A DNA stretch of 64,000 nucleotides, from the NCBI RefSeq assembly GCF_014078545.1, contig NZ_MU078737.1, forward strand, positions 1-64,000. The letters run 5' to 3'. The position numbers and the translations under genes were made by a program. Shown in pieces: positions 19,504 to 28,376 of this stretch; the stretch's first letter is position 1; each line of letters begins with the position of its first letter. This DNA comes from Nitrosopumilus sp. b1. GTDB lineage: Archaea > Thermoproteota > Nitrososphaeria > Nitrososphaerales > Nitrosopumilaceae. A model generated the notes under the pieces. That model had not been told where the DNA came from and did no database searches. It saw nothing but the letters and a program-made list of their open reading frames with translations.

Positions 19504-19908
19504 TTGGTAAATTTCAAGCTTACAGTATCTGATAAAAAAGGAAAATCCATCTCAAAGGAGCTCAAAGATAGCGATGCTCATCCTCTTGTAGGATTGCCTA
19601 TTGGAAAAGATACTGATGCTGCGATAGTTGGACTATCTGGAAAGATGAAGATTACTGGAGGAAGTGACAAGTCAGGTGTTCCAATGCGTCAGGATGTTCA
19701 TGGCAGCGCAAGAAAATATGTAATGTTATCAAAAGGAGTTGGATTACAACAAGCTGAAAAGGGACAAAGAATCAGAAAACTTGTACGTGGAAATACATTA
19801 TCTGAAGAAATTTACCAGATTAATTGTAAATTTGATGGAGAGTTACCTGTAGAGCAGGCAGCACCAGAAGAAACTCCTGCTGATGCTAAAGAAGAAAAAA
19901 AGGAATAG
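19504..19908 (+). CDS. rps6e: 30S ribosomal protein S6e
   Basis: 134 residues, TTG start. The archaeal S6e core is complete: FKLTVSD, LVGLPIGKDTDAAIVGLSG, KITGGSDKSGVPMRQDVHG and QRIRKLVRGNTLSEEIYQIN. The tail is acidic and lysine-rich (EETPADAKEEKKE). It heads a run with aIF2 gamma 31 bp downstream, a common archaeal neighbourhood, so the two are probably co-expressed. Confidence 0.96.
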   Translation: MVNFKLTVSDKKGKSISKELKDSDAHPLVGLPIGKDTDAAIVGLSGKMKITGGSDKSGVPMRQDVHGSARKYVMLSKGVGLQQAEKGQRIRKLVRGNTLSEEIYQINCKFDGELPVEQAAPEETPADAKEEKKE

Positions 19909-19939
19909 ATTAACATATACCGCTATTAGATTCTGATCG

Positions 19940-21202
19940 TTGCATTGGAAAGAAACTCTTCCTGAATGGTATATCAAAAAATATGGCTATCAACCATGTG
20001 TAAACATTGGAACTGCGGGTCATGTTGATCATGGTAAAACAACATTAATTCAAGCTCTAACTGGTTCATGGACTAGCGTTCATAGTCAAGAGTTAAAGAG
20101 AGGAATCACAATTCGTGTTGGATATTCTGATGCTGCTTTTTACAAATGTAAAAACTGCGAGGAACCACTTGGATACTCTACCACACCAAAATGTCCTAAC
20201 TGTGGTAAAGAAAGTGAGCTTACACGTGTTGTAAGTTTTGTAGATAGCCCTGGACACGAAAGCCTTATGGCAAATATGTTATCTGGCTCTGCATTAATGG
20301 ATGGAGCATTACTTGTGGTCTCTGCAAATGAAAAAGTACCAAGACCTCAAACAAAAGAACATCTTTTAGCACTGGAAACATTAGGAATTAAGCAAATTGT
20401 TGTTGTACAAAATAAAGTAGACCTTGTCTCCTACAAAGATGCACTATCAAATTATTCAGATATAACTAATTTTGTCAAAGGAACAAAAGCAGCAAAATCT
20501 CCCATCATTCCAATATCTGCCCAGTCAGGACTCAACATTGATGCATTAATTGGAGCCATTGAATCAACTATAGAGACACCAAAACGTGATGAATCAAAAA
20601 ATGCAGTAATGCATGTTCTAAGATCTTTTGATGTAAACAAACCTGGTTCTAAAATTAAAGATCTTAAAGGCGGTGTAATTGGTGGCAGCCTCACTGAAGG
20701 AACATTCAAGGTTGGTGATGAAATTGAAATAAAACCTGGCATATTAAATGAAAAAAAGAAATTGTATGAACCAATTCAAACTGAAATTGTTTCATTAGGG
20801 ACATCAGCAGGAATAGTTGAATCCGTTAAGCCAGGTGGTCTAGTAGCTATTGGAACAAAACTAGATCCGTCATTAACTAGGAGTGATTCTTTTATTGGTT
20901 CAGTAATAGGAAAACCTGGAACGTTACCTGAAAATTCAACTACTGCAAGTTTCCAAGTGAGTCTCTTTGATTCTGCAGTAGGAACAACTGATGATACAAA
21001 GGTTTTACCAATACAGAATGGCGAGGCCCTTCGTCTCAATGTAGGTACTGCACCTGTATTGTCTAAAGTAACCAAAGTAAACTCTGAACAAATTCAAGTG
21101 GAATTTAGAAGACCTGTTTGTCTCTTTGAAGGTGGAAACATCGCAATCAGTAGAAGAATTGCAGATAGATGGAGATTAATTGGTGCAGGCGTCATTGGTT
21201 GA
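19940..21202 (+). CDS. eif2g: Translation initiation factor aIF2 subunit gamma
   Basis: 420 residues, TTG start. This is the GTPase core of the aIF2 heterotrimer that brings Met-tRNAi to the small subunit. G1 is GTAGHVDHGKTTL (about residues 26-38), G3 is DSPGHE, and G4 is NKVDLV. A zinc knuckle CKNC...CPNC lies between G1 and G3, as is typical of aIF2 gamma. C-terminal beta-barrel domains follow (GGVIGGSLTEGTFKVGDEIE). The alpha subunit is in this window at about 25 kb; beta is not. A weak TATA (acatatac, ~19911-19918) precedes the start. Confidence 0.97.
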   Translation: MHWKETLPEWYIKKYGYQPCVNIGTAGHVDHGKTTLIQALTGSWTSVHSQELKRGITIRVGYSDAAFYKCKNCEEPLGYSTTPKCPNCGKESELTRVVSFVDSPGHESLMANMLSGSALMDGALLVVSANEKVPRPQTKEHLLALETLGIKQIVVVQNKVDLVSYKDALSNYSDITNFVKGTKAAKSPIIPISAQSGLNIDALIGAIESTIETPKRDESKNAVMHVLRSFDVNKPGSKIKDLKGGVIGGSLTEGTFKVGDEIEIKPGILNEKKKLYEPIQTEIVSLGTSAGIVESVKPGGLVAIGTKLDPSLTRSDSFIGSVIGKPGTLPENSTTASFQVSLFDSAVGTTDDTKVLPIQNGEALRLNVGTAPVLSKVTKVNSEQIQVEFRRPVCLFEGGNIAISRRIADRWRLIGAGVIG

Positions 21203-21563
21203 CGTTATCTGTGACACTAGTTTTCTAATTCATTTAGCTACAAAAAGAATTAAGAATTTATCTCAACTTGATACAGAAATTGGACAGATACAATTTGTAG
21301 TCCCAACTGTAGTGATAAATGAATTAAATAAATTACTGTCTAATGAAGCAAAAAAAAATAACGCATCCATTACCCTTCAATATATAAAAAAATTCAAGAT
21401 AATTCCTTTAGATGGAAAATTTGCAGATAAAGAAATGATTCTTTATGTGAAAAATAATGGGGGAATTATAGCCACAATGGATAAGGACCTTAAGAACAAA
21501 ATCAAAGAAAATAAAGGTTCAGTAATTTCGTTTTCAAACGACAGAATAGTGTTAGAAAATTAG
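21195..21563 (+). CDS. PIN-domain ribonuclease-like protein (Fcf1/VapC9 type)
   Basis: About 122 residues from a TTG at 21195 that overlaps the aIF2 gamma stop by 8 nt; an in-frame TTG at 21180 would add five residues. The PIN fold is shown by VICDTSFLIHL (first acidic residue), VVPTVVINELNKLL (conserved Glu) and GIIATMDKDLKNKIKE (C-terminal acidic pair). It is coupled to aIF2 gamma and is the archaeal Fcf1-like kind often found there, not a toxin with an adjacent antitoxin. A role in rRNA processing is inference. Confidence 0.8.
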   Translation: MVDVICDTSFLIHLATKRIKNLSQLDTEIGQIQFVVPTVVINELNKLLSNEAKKNNASITLQYIKKFKIIPLDGKFADKEMILYVKNNGGIIATMDKDLKNKIKENKGSVISFSNDRIVLEN

Positions 21564-21598
21564 AAAAATTTAACTTGTCCAAGTTGATTTAATCTGTA

Positions 21599-22054
21599 TT
21601 GGGAAATCTTAAACTTGAAAGTAATTCGTTTTCTAATGGACAAAAAATTCCAAAAAAATTTGGATACAAACATGGAAATGCTAGTCCACATCTAAAAATA
21701 AGTGGAGTATCATCTGATGCAAAATCTTTGGCTCTAATCATGGATGATCCGGATGCTATGGGGGCAGTTGGAAAAATTTGGGTTCATTGGGTTTTATGGA
21801 ACATAGAACCTTCTACAAAAGAAATTCCGGAATCTACCACTCCTCCAAATTCCGTTGATGGGAAAAATGATTTTGGCGAATATGGATATGGCGGCCCTGC
21901 TCCCCCTGATAAAGAACATACCTACATATTCAAATTGTATTCTTTAAACAAAAAATTATCAATTCCAAAAGGTGCGACTAAAACTGAGCTTGAGAGTGCC
22001 ATGAAAAACTGTATTTTGGATGAAGCTGTACTCAAAGGAACTTTTTCACCATAA
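21599..22054 (+). CDS. YbhB/YbcL-type phosphatidylethanolamine-binding family protein
   Basis: 151 residues, TTG start. PEBP landmarks are SLALIMDDPDA (the DPD ligand-binding motif), WVHWVLWNI, a GYGGPAPP loop and HTYIFKLYSLN. Length and motif order match the small prokaryotic YbhB/YbcL proteins, which have a compact anion-binding pocket. Prokaryotic members have no well-defined role. There is no signal peptide. Confidence 0.9.
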   Translation: MGNLKLESNSFSNGQKIPKKFGYKHGNASPHLKISGVSSDAKSLALIMDDPDAMGAVGKIWVHWVLWNIEPSTKEIPESTTPPNSVDGKNDFGEYGYGGPAPPDKEHTYIFKLYSLNKKLSIPKGATKTELESAMKNCILDEAVLKGTFSP

Positions 22055-22111
22055 TTATTCATGCCCAAAAACGCAAAAGAGTAATAAGCCAATCTTTTTC
22101 AGTCATCATAA

Positions 22112-24772
22112 TTGCTATCAAACGCTAAACTATTCTCAGTTGGAAAATTTGATTTTCGTTTACAACATCTATTAATTATTGGAATTCTTTCTCTTTCGTT
22201 TACAATTTCAATTCTAATTCGTTCTCAAGCAGCCGATTATGGCTTTGAATTAAATGAATTTGATCCATTCTTTAATTTTCGTGCTACAGAGTTCATTGTA
22301 GAAAATGGATATGATGCGTACTTCAAATGGCACGATGATATGAGTTGGCATCCGCATGGAAGAAATGTTTCAGAAACTTCTCAAGTAATGTTACATCTTA
22401 CAGCCGCATCCCTATACCCAATTTTTAACTTCGGGCATTCACTTTATGATTTTACAATAATCTTTCCGGTAGTTTTTGGTGCATTTACAGCTATAGTTGT
22501 TTTTGCACTCGTTCGTGTAATTGGAGGAACTACTGCTGGTCTCTTTGCTTCATTGTTGTTTTCCTTATCAGTGCCGGTAATTATCAGAGGAACTATTGGA
22601 TGGTTCAAATCAGAACCCCTAGGCCTATTTTTTGGACTATTAGGAGTCTACCTTTTTCTAAGCGGAATAATGTCACATAACCACAAAATTGCGTTTCTAA
22701 AACTAGTATCTGCTGGAATATTTTTGGTATTTGGCTTAGCATCTTGGGGCGGTATTCAGTTCTTTGTTATACCATTAGGGATTTTCTTTATGGCATTACC
22801 ATTTGTCAGAAAAGATCACAAATTCATTATATGGGCCATACCTGTCTTTGTAGGTTCGTTACTACTTGCAGCAGCTGCATTTGATAGGCCTGGAATACCT
22901 TTTGTTACTGGAATAGGAGGCTTTGCTCTGATTGGACCTACAATTTTCTTGATTGCATGTATTGCTTTGATGAGAATCAGTAAGGATGGTCAAAAGATTC
23001 GTAACGGCTTGGGACTTTTGGGAGGAATTACAATTTTAGGAATAGTAATGTTAGTAGTAAATCAAACTACAAAACTAATTGGTTTACCAACATATAGGTA
23101 TCTTAATGCTATCAATCCATTTCTGACAACAAAAGATCCTCTTATTGACTCGGTAGCCGAGCATGCAACTACCACATTAGATCAATCCTTTTACTTTTTA
23201 TCTATTCTGATGATATTTGCTGGAATTGGTATATGGATAATTTTCAGAGCAAAAGATAGTTCAAAATCAATAAAAATTCCTAATGACATGATAGCATTTG
23301 CATTAATTATTGGATTAATTGGGGTTTACATTAGCTCCGCTTTTATTAGATTAGAAATCTTTGCATCAGTTGCAGTTGTGATTCTTGCATCAATTGGTTT
23401 GGCAGTATTATCATCAGAGATATTTTCGTTTAAAAGAGAAGGAAAAAAATTCCTTACAACATCAAAGAGTATTACAAAGATTAGTTTTGTAATTATAGTA
23501 ATCGGATTTCTAATCTCACCTGTAATACTGCCAGTTAATGCAACCTGGATAAACGCAGTAAAAGCTCCTCCAACAATACTTAATGGGGGAACTCAATTTA
23601 ACATCTCTACTACTGATTGGCCACATGCAATGGATTGGATTAAAAATAATACTCCTGAAGATGCAGTAATAGCATCTTGGTGGGATTATGGCTATTGGAT
23701 TACTACCCTTGGTGAAAGAACATCACTAGCTGATAATGCAACGTTAATTGACTGGCAAATTAAAAAAATTGCCCAAACGTTTCTAAGCTCACCTGATGAA
23801 GCTTGGAATCTTTTACAAGAACTTGATGCAGATTATGTTTTAGTGTATGTAGCTGCCCAAAAGATCCAAACCGAACCTAGTGAAATATATCTACTTACTG
23901 GCGGTGCAGATGAGAGCAAAAAGCAGTGGTTTATTCGAATAGCTGGTGAACCCTTGTCAAAATACGTATTTGCTGATGGTATGAGTGGAACTAATCTTTT
24001 CTGGAATGATACCATCCTAGGAAAAATGTTTCCGTTTACTCCAGTAGCATATGTTAACTTTGCAAATAACTTGCAAATTGAATCTTATTCACCCGGATAC
24101 ACACCAATTTACATAAAAGATGTGAAATATCCTTCCGATAGTGATGGACCATTAAGACTAGCGTACCAATCACCTTCTCTTAATCGTGAATCACCAGGTC
24201 CAATTAGCGGCGTGTTGATTTATGAAATTAATAAAAACTATAATCCGACTTTAATTGAAAATATTCCAACTGCACAATCTAAAACCGAATTAGCAGTTTT
24301 ACAAACAACACTAGGTGATATTACTATTGAATTCAAAGATGACATTGCACCAAAAACAGTGGATAATTTTATTCAATTAGCAAAATCTGGATTTTATGAT
24401 GGAACAATTTTCCACAGAATTATTCCTAACTTTGTAATTCAAGGTGGAGATCCAAATACAATTTCAGGTTCTTCTGATACCTGGGGAACTGGAGGACCAG
24501 GCTATTCAATTTCTCCAGAATTTAGTAACTTACAGCACAAAAAATACATCGTTTCTATGGCTAGAGGTGCTGACGTAAACAGTGCAGGCTCTCAATTCTT
24601 TATAATGTTAGGAGATTCTCCGTGGTTAGACGGACAGTATACTATATTTGGTGAAGTAATTTCTGGACAAGAAGTAGTTGATCAAATTGGATCTTTAGAA
24701 ACAAATGAGTTTGATCATCCAATAAATATTGAGTCGGCAAAAATTGAAAAAATTACTATAATTGAGAAATAA
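22112..24772 (+). CDS. aglB: Oligosaccharyltransferase AglB/STT3 fused to a cyclophilin
   Basis: 886 residues, TTG start. Residues 1 to ~480 are a polytopic membrane region whose first extracytoplasmic loop carries FELNEFDPFFNFR (acidic metal-site motif). The catalytic signature WWDYG is at residues 523-527, defining STT3/AglB, which transfers lipid-linked glycan to Asn in N-X-S/T. From about residue 723 to the end is a full cyclophilin peptidyl-prolyl isomerase: TTLGDITIEFKDDIAPKTV, FHRIIPNFVIQGGDP, GSQFFIML and YTIFGEV. Active-site residues are visible (the FHRII Arg, SQFFI Gln and Phe). No stop or frameshift separates them, and the STT3 C-domain faces outward, so the isomerase would too. 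Neighbours do not indicate an operon. Confidence 0.92.
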   Translation: MLSNAKLFSVGKFDFRLQHLLIIGILSLSFTISILIRSQAADYGFELNEFDPFFNFRATEFIVENGYDAYFKWHDDMSWHPHGRNVSETSQVMLHLTAASLYPIFNFGHSLYDFTIIFPVVFGAFTAIVVFALVRVIGGTTAGLFASLLFSLSVPVIIRGTIGWFKSEPLGLFFGLLGVYLFLSGIMSHNHKIAFLKLVSAGIFLVFGLASWGGIQFFVIPLGIFFMALPFVRKDHKFIIWAIPVFVGSLLLAAAAFDRPGIPFVTGIGGFALIGPTIFLIACIALMRISKDGQKIRNGLGLLGGITILGIVMLVVNQTTKLIGLPTYRYLNAINPFLTTKDPLIDSVAEHATTTLDQSFYFLSILMIFAGIGIWIIFRAKDSSKSIKIPNDMIAFALIIGLIGVYISSAFIRLEIFASVAVVILASIGLAVLSSEIFSFKREGKKFLTTSKSITKISFVIIVIGFLISPVILPVNATWINAVKAPPTILNGGTQFNISTTDWPHAMDWIKNNTPEDAVIASWWDYGYWITTLGERTSLADNATLIDWQIKKIAQTFLSSPDEAWNLLQELDADYVLVYVAAQKIQTEPSEIYLLTGGADESKKQWFIRIAGEPLSKYVFADGMSGTNLFWNDTILGKMFPFTPVAYVNFANNLQIESYSPGYTPIYIKDVKYPSDSDGPLRLAYQSPSLNRESPGPISGVLIYEINKNYNPTLIENIPTAQSKTELAVLQTTLGDITIEFKDDIAPKTVDNFIQLAKSGFYDGTIFHRIIPNFVIQGGDPNTISGSSDTWGTGGPGYSISPEFSNLQHKKYIVSMARGADVNSAGSQFFIMLGDSPWLDGQYTIFGEVISGQEVVDQIGSLETNEFDHPINIESAKIEKITIIEK

Positions 24773-24928
24773 CTATTCGTATCTTTCAGCTAGTCTATAT
24801 CTCATGTATTTATCATCTGGCGAAAATTTTGCAGGATGAACTGAATAAGTATCTGTTTCGCACTTGGGACATTTCATCTTTAGTGTATAGATATTACACT
24901 TTTGACATTTACGAAGTTGAAAATGCAT
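24773..24928 (-). CDS. nop10: Ribosome biogenesis protein Nop10
   Basis: 51 residues: MHFQLRKCQKCNIYTLKMKC, then PKC and HPAKFSPDDKYMRYRLAERYE. The CxxC...CxxC zinc ribbon and the HPxxFSPxDxY..YR motif define archaeal Nop10, a core protein of H/ACA ribonucleoproteins that guide pseudouridylation. The gene lies 1 bp after the aIF2 alpha stop, the usual archaeal pairing. Its end abuts the stop of the convergent STT3 fusion. Confidence 0.95.
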   Translation of the reverse strand: MHFQLRKCQKCNIYTLKMKCPKCETDTYSVHPAKFSPDDKYMRYRLAERYE

Positions 24929-24929
24929 G

Positions 24930-25733
24930 TTATGTCTCTCTTGTCTTTTTTGATTCTTCTCTACTGAATTTGAAAGAGCCTTTCTTCTTTTCTATGGATT
25001 TTTGTATCTCTTCAATTATTGGTTTTAATGATCTCTCAGCTGATTTGAAATCTTGAGCAGATACAGATATTCTATATTTTGGTGCACCTAAATATGTAAT
25101 TTGTACGTTAGATTCTTTTTCTTTTTTTATCACATCAAGTAGTATTTTTTTGATAACCTCTACACCATCCGGTTGATTATTTGTTAATTCCAATATACCT
25201 CTAATCTCTACTGATGGGAGTCTAATTTTTTCACAAACATCTTTAATTGCTGTGGCAATTTTTTTAGAAATTTTTAATTCATTTAAAACTGATTCGCCTT
25301 TTCTAGCAATATCTAAAAATGCATCGTAAATAGAATCATATTTTGCATAAATCGCCTCTTCTATTTTTTCTACATCATTATCTGAAAGTTTTGCACTTTC
25401 TTTAACGCTGTTGATAAGAGTTTTTCCTTTTTCATATCTTTTTGCTTCTAATAGTTTTCGCTTTTTTTGATCAGTAGAAACCTGCTTTAATGATAAATCA
25501 ATATCTCCGCGTTCAGAATTTACTCTCTTTACTAGTAGAACCTTCTTTTCTCCTTGTTTTACAAATTTTCCAACAGATCTAATCCATCCTGGAGCAATTT
25601 CTGAGACATGTAAAAAACCCTGAATTCCATTATACTCATCTAGGGTAACATATGCCCCATGATCCATTACTTTGGTAATTGTTGCTAGAATTATCTCTCC
25701 TTGCTCTGGTAATTCTTGAATTTCAGTAGACAT
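24930..25733 (-). CDS. eif2a: Translation initiation factor aIF2 subunit alpha
   Basis: 267 residues. The N-terminal S1 domain reads GEIILATITKVMDHGAYVTLDEYNGIQGFLHVSEIAPGWIRSVGKFV and ERGDIDLSLKQV. A helical middle domain and an alpha/beta C-terminal domain (VQITYLGAPKYRISVSAQDFKSAE) follow, as in archaeal eIF2 alpha. It binds the gamma subunit and contacts tRNAi. It is followed 1 bp later by nop10. Confidence 0.96.
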   Translation of the reverse strand: MSTEIQELPEQGEIILATITKVMDHGAYVTLDEYNGIQGFLHVSEIAPGWIRSVGKFVKQGEKKVLLVKRVNSERGDIDLSLKQVSTDQKKRKLLEAKRYEKGKTLINSVKESAKLSDNDVEKIEEAIYAKYDSIYDAFLDIARKGESVLNELKISKKIATAIKDVCEKIRLPSVEIRGILELTNNQPDGVEVIKKILLDVIKKEKESNVQITYLGAPKYRISVSAQDFKSAERSLKPIIEEIQKSIEKKKGSFKFSREESKKTRET

Positions 25734-25772
25734 TGGCAGTAAAATTTTTTGTTGGTAATTTAATGTTGCTAG

Positions 25773-26306
25773 TTAGAAATCAATACCCTTCTTTGCTTTT
25801 ATTCCTAATTGAAAGGGATGTTTTACTTCTTTCATCTCAGTGACTAAATCAGCTACTTCAATTATCTCAGGTTTTGCATAGTTTCCAGTCAAAACTAGAT
25901 TGACATTATTTGGTTTTGATTTAATTAAATCTAAAATATCGCCAATTTTTACTAAATCTAAATTCACTGCATAATTAATTTCATCAAGAATCACTAAATC
26001 ATACTTTTTTGATAGAATTTTTTCTTTCGATATTCTAACCGCTTCATTTGCAATTTTTTGATGATCTTCCTTTGGACTTTTATCATCAATTATACCAACA
26101 AAACCCTTTCCTATTGCAGTCATCTCAAATTCTGGTTCGAGTCTTTTTGATGAACTCATCTCCCCATAATGCCATGAACCCTTGATAAACTGAATCATGC
26201 AAACTTTATGATTATAACCTATTGCACGTAGTGCCATACCTAATGCTGCAGTAGTTTTTCCTTTTCCTTTACCTGTATAGACTATAACTAAACCTTTACT
26301 AGTCAT
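25773..26306 (-). CDS. cobO: Cob(I)yrinic acid a,c-diamide adenosyltransferase
   Basis: 177 residues from the ATG at 26306, which gives MTSKGLVIVYTGKGKGKTTAALG, the normal start of CobO/CobA (BtuR family); an in-frame ATG at 26345 would add 13 residues. The P-loop is GKGKGKTTA. Other family motifs are MIQFIKGSWHYGE, LVILDEINYA and LVLTGNYAKPEIIEVADLVTEM. The enzyme adds the 5'-deoxyadenosyl group to Co(I) corrinoids. It is divergent from cbiA with a ~90-bp gap. Confidence 0.93.
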   Translation of the reverse strand: MTSKGLVIVYTGKGKGKTTAALGMALRAIGYNHKVCMIQFIKGSWHYGEMSSSKRLEPEFEMTAIGKGFVGIIDDKSPKEDHQKIANEAVRISKEKILSKKYDLVILDEINYAVNLDLVKIGDILDLIKSKPNNVNLVLTGNYAKPEIIEVADLVTEMKEVKHPFQLGIKAKKGIDF

Positions 26307-26393
26307 ATTTTCTAAATCATCACAGCTAACTAATAAGATTGGCAAAAATCAAGATTATTATTAATTTAAATTCAAACGATTCTATTAAACAAA

Positions 26394-27749
26394 ATGAAAA
26401 TACCTAGACTGATAGTATCTGGTGCAACAAGTGGAGTTGGAAAAACATCTATCACTTGTGGAATTATTTTTGGATTAAAAAAACAAGGATATTCAATTCA
26501 GCCATTTAAGGTAGGACCTGATTATATCGATCCAAGTTATTTATCATCAGTTGCAAAAAACAACACTCGAAATCTCGATGTATGGATAATGGGTAAGGAG
26601 GAACTTGTAAAAAGCTTTGTAAGTCATTCAAAATCTGACATTTCAATCATAGAGGGAGTAATGGGATATTATGATGGATTCTCAGGAGCCTCTAATTATT
26701 CTAGCACTCATCATGTAGCAACCATACTTGATACACCAGTCATCTTAGTTTTAGATGCTAGCAAAACTGCACGATCGCTAGGAGCAATTGCATTAGGATA
26801 CAAAAAATTTCATAAAAATTCTCATATCGTTGGAATAATTCTCAATAAAATTGCTAGCAAAAAGCATGAAAATCTATGCAGGCAATCACTTGAGTCACTA
26901 AAGATCCCAATTATTGGAATTATCCCAAAAGATGAAAAACTATCTTTACCATCAAGACATTTAGGCTTAATTCCTACAAAGGAAGATAAAACTATACGAT
27001 CTAAGATAATCACAATTGCTAAGGAGATTTCTTCCTATATTGACATTCAAAAATTAATTAATATCTCTAAAAATACTTCTCATATTCCAGTCACAAGAAC
27101 TCCCAAAAACAAAAAAGAAAAAATCAGCATCGCAGTAGCCCTTGATGATTCCTTTAATTTCTACTATCAAGATAATCTTGATGCATTACGTCGTGAAGGT
27201 GTTCGACTAAAATTTTTCAGTCCAACTTCCGATACAAAATTACCTAAGTGTGATGGAATATACATTGGTGGTGGATTTCCTGAAGTTTTAGGAGATAAAT
27301 TATCAAAAAACTACCAAATTAAAAAACTAATTAAAAAAGCCGCAGTTGATGAAATCCCAATTTATGCAGAATGTGGAGGATTGATGTATCTTACAAATTC
27401 AATTTCCTATGGCAATAAAAAATTCAAAATGATAGGAGTTTTTGATGCAGAAACCATTATGACAAAAAAAATGAAATTAAATTATACAAAGGGCAAAATC
27501 ACCTCAAATTGCTTGATTGGCCCAAAAAACTCTATCTTTCAAGGACACGAATTTCATTATTCTGAGATTGATTCGTTATCTTCTGATAGCAAATTTGCTT
27601 ATTCCCTATCAATAGGTGATGGAATAAAGAACAAAAAAGATGGCCTAGTAAATTATAACACATTAGCATCTTATGGCCATTTGTTTTTTGATAGTTCATC
27701 CTTTGCACAAAATTTTGTAAATATCAGTTTAGCTTATTCAAAGCGATGA
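26394..27749 (+). CDS. cbiA: Cobyrinate a,c-diamide synthase
   Basis: 451 residues. The N-terminal DTBS-like ATPase domain begins IVSGATSGVGKTSITCGI and includes GPDYIDPSYL and EGVMGYYDGF. The C-terminal triad glutaminase domain has YIGGGFPEV, YAECGGLMYL (nucleophile Cys) and ASYGHLFFD, in which the His sits. It amidates cobyrinate at a and c. It is the only plus-strand gene among the minus-strand cobalamin genes, and its end overlaps cbiC by 12 bp, tail to tail. Confidence 0.94.
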   Translation: MKIPRLIVSGATSGVGKTSITCGIIFGLKKQGYSIQPFKVGPDYIDPSYLSSVAKNNTRNLDVWIMGKEELVKSFVSHSKSDISIIEGVMGYYDGFSGASNYSSTHHVATILDTPVILVLDASKTARSLGAIALGYKKFHKNSHIVGIILNKIASKKHENLCRQSLESLKIPIIGIIPKDEKLSLPSRHLGLIPTKEDKTIRSKIITIAKEISSYIDIQKLINISKNTSHIPVTRTPKNKKEKISIAVALDDSFNFYYQDNLDALRREGVRLKFFSPTSDTKLPKCDGIYIGGGFPEVLGDKLSKNYQIKKLIKKAAVDEIPIYAECGGLMYLTNSISYGNKKFKMIGVFDAETIMTKKMKLNYTKGKITSNCLIGPKNSIFQGHEFHYSEIDSLSSDSKFAYSLSIGDGIKNKKDGLVNYNTLASYGHLFFDSSSFAQNFVNISLAYSKR

Positions 27750-28376
27750 ACTTTCTCTAATCAATTTGTATAATGCATTAATTATTGCTGATGCAGACGG
27801 ACTTCCACCTTTTCTACCTATATTAGAAATAAACGGAACGTCAAGTTTTTGTAATTCTTCTTTTGATTCTGCTGCCGAAATAAAGCCCACTGGCATGCCA
27901 ATAATTAATGCTGGACTGATGATCCTTTCTTTTAGCATTTTTATGACTTCTAATAGCGCAGTTGGAGCATTTCCTACAACTATTACCCCTCCTTGCATGC
28001 TATCCTTGGATAACCTCATGGATAGTTGTGATCTCGTCAAATTTTCCTCCTTGGCTTTTTTAACTACCTCTTGATCTGAAATTTTACATACAATATTATT
28101 TCCAAAATCTTTTAGATTTTGTTTATTGAATAATCCTGAAACCCCATTTACATCGACAACAATGTCACAACCATTTTCAAGTGCATTCATACCACTTTTA
28201 ATTGCATTTTTATGAAACACAATTGCATTTTTTTTAGCAAAATCAAAATCTGCAGTTGAATGAATTACTCTTCTCACTATAGGCCATTCCATTTTATCAT
28301 AATCATGTTTTCCTATCTCTGATTCGATCATTTCCATACTTGCATCTTCTATGGATTGACCTTTTCTAGTCTGCAT
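27738..28376 (-). CDS. cbiC: Cobalt-precorrin-8 methylmutase
   Basis: 212 residues. CbiC/CobH motifs include the VRRVIHSTADFDF stretch with the catalytic His, ALENGCDIVVDVNGV, TRSQLSMRLS, GGVIVVGNAPTALLEV and IIGMPVGFISAAESKEEL. It moves the C11 methyl to C12, giving cobyrinate. It starts 11 bp before the cbiX stop, so it is translated in the same operon as cbiX, cbiG and cbiD. Confidence 0.96.
   Translation of the reverse strand: MQTRKGQSIEDASMEMIESEIGKHDYDKMEWPIVRRVIHSTADFDFAKKNAIVFHKNAIKSGMNALENGCDIVVDVNGVSGLFNKQNLKDFGNNIVCKISDQEVVKKAKEENLTRSQLSMRLSKDSMQGGVIVVGNAPTALLEVIKMLKERIISPALIIGMPVGFISAAESKEELQKLDVPFISNIGRKGGSPSASAIINALYKLIRESSSL

Noticed and set aside
21195-21563. PIN protein as a VapC toxin
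   Set aside because: No antitoxin gene is adjacent, and coupling to aIF2 gamma fits an RNA-processing Fcf1-like role better.
24829-25056. Plus-strand ORF over Nop10 and the aIF2 alpha end
   Set aside because: Opposite strand has two recognised genes; the plus-strand peptide has no features.
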